This document shows, in pieces, positions 63,394 to 64,000 of a DNA stretch of 64,000 bases. Origin of the DNA: CAZSVE01 sp964610175 (GTDB lineage: Bacteria > Pseudomonadota > Gammaproteobacteria > HK1); contig CAZSVE010000001.1 in the NCBI GenBank assembly GCA_964610175.1, positions 1 to 64,000 of the forward strand, read 5' to 3'. Each line of letters begins with the position of its first letter. Position 1 is the first letter of the stretch. Made by a program: the position numbers and the translations under genes. The notes under the pieces are model-generated. The model saw only the letters and a program-made list of their open reading frames with translations, was not told the origin of the DNA and ran no database searches.

Positions 63394-64000
63394 TCACCAG
63401 ATCCGTGGGTCGAATCCCTTGCGATTGATGATGGCCGCTGAATCCCCGGTTGCCCGGATCACGAACAGCCTTTGTTTTTCGGCCATTCGCTCGGCCCCCG
63501 AGTCGGCCTGAAGAAAGGCCATGCCCCCGTAAACTGCCCTGTCGCTATACTCCGGCATCCAAACCTTGCAGTGATCCAGTTTTTTGACGAACCCGGTAAC
63601 GTCCCTCGGGCGCAGCGTGGTCTTGACCTCCACGATGACAAGCTCGTTCCCATTGACGACCAGGATGTCGAACTCGTAGTTTTGGCCCTCATAGCACCCG
63701 CTGACCCTGCGGATGGTACGCTGTACGGAGATGTTATGTTTCTGGAACAGGGGCACCAATGCGCCCTCGACCAGGGACTCCACCAATCGTCCCCACTGGC
63801 TGGTGAAAAGATCCTCCGCCTTCTTCAATCTCCGGTCGGTTTCTTTCATCTGTAGAGCAGTTTCCTGCACGATTCGGTCGGTTTCTTTTATTTGCCGATC
63901 GGTTTCCTGCATTTTTCGATCGGTTTCCTGCATTTTTCGGTCGGTTTCTTTCATTTGCCGATCGGTTTCCTGCATTTTGCGGTCGGTTTCTTTCATTTGC
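63394..64000 (-). CDS. Coiled-coil PD-(D/E)XK protein, 5'-truncated by the window edge
   Basis: At least 201 residues, running off the right end. Heptad units ETDRKMQ/ETDRQMK precede the same RRLKKAEDLFTSQWGRLVESL hinge and nuclease-like core (YEFDILVV Asp; LVIVEVKTT Glu/Lys) as the protein at 8918-9760. The two cores are clearly paralogous yet diverged (for example FNAKGIPVDDV against FQKHNISVQRT). The heptad number differs between them. The start is not visible. Function is unknown; nuclease activity is inferred from the motif only. Confidence 0.82.
   Translation of the reverse strand, partial: QMKETDRKMQETDRQMKETDRKMQETDRKMQETDRQIKETDRIVQETALQMKETDRRLKKAEDLFTSQWGRLVESLVEGALVPLFQKHNISVQRTIRRVSGCYEGQNYEFDILVVNGNELVIVEVKTTLRPRDVTGFVKKLDHCKVWMPEYSDRAVYGGMAFLQADSGAERMAEKQRLFVIRATGDSAAIINRKGFDPRIW

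Overview
The window looks like a piece of a gammaproteobacterial chromosome with GC-rich genes and unusually repeat-filled gaps. The metW, lspA, ccmB, nth, tsaB, aroC, gltA, metG, lipA and argG products are of types common in Gammaproteobacteria, and an H-NS-family protein and a carboxynorspermidine-type polyamine pathway fit the same placement. I cannot assign a genus. I recognised no rRNA, tRNA or CRISPR array.

Layout: 0-5.7 kb carries metW, a TPR lipoprotein, a methyltransferase, an ABC-ATPase pseudogene and an H-NS-like protein. 5.7-7.8 kb is gene-poor, with repeats and a decayed ISL3-type transposase. 7.8-14.5 kb has nth, a coiled-coil PD-(D/E)XK protein, a DJ-1/PfpI protein and a two-gene set of large N6-adenine DNA methylase plus small D...ExK protein. 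14.5-18.2 kb has ccmB, a PP-loop protein, lspA and tsaB. 18.7-22.5 kb is a type I R-M locus (half-size S, M, S; no R in the window). 22.9-25.5 kb is a polysaccharide-type methyltransferase/GT4/GT25 cluster. 25.7-34.5 kb is mostly housekeeping (aroC, gcvT, gltA, TPR protein, metG, split transketolase N-half). 34.6-37.6 kb holds damaged genes (frameshifted membrane protein, Rpn nuclease with shifted C-terminus, AAA ATPase with an internal amber). 37.9-42.3 kb encodes malic enzyme and the two carboxynorspermidine enzymes.

The most striking locus is 42.9-54.5 kb: a minus-strand operon of UnbV-like (FG-GAP/ASPIC), UnbU-like, DUF1702 (UnbL-like), a small four-helix membrane protein, and a 2385-residue iterative type I PKS with KS-AT-ACP-KR-DH order and two C-terminal hot-dog (thioesterase-like) domains. 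This gene set and domain order match the enediyne core cassette of actinomycetes, but with the thioesterase fused to the synthase and an apparently degraded PPTase region. It is followed by a decarboxylase/speE pair, a three-gene membrane cytochrome module, a globin, lipA and argG. The window ends in a second copy of the coiled-coil PD-(D/E)XK protein.

The second striking feature is a repeat of about 105 bp (called R1 here). By eye there are about 28 near-complete and at least 8 partial copies, in both orientations and almost only between genes. Several copies fill an intercistronic gap exactly: the 5' TAG supplies the upstream stop codon, and the 3' GCGGGAAATAA lies 0-20 nt before the next start. 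Two further interspersed families (R2 about 83 bp, R3 about 130 bp), a solo palindrome, and short minisatellites that appear as in-frame insertions in tsaB and hsdS add to a picture of a genome shaped by small repeats. All positions of repeats are by-eye estimates, good to a few bases.
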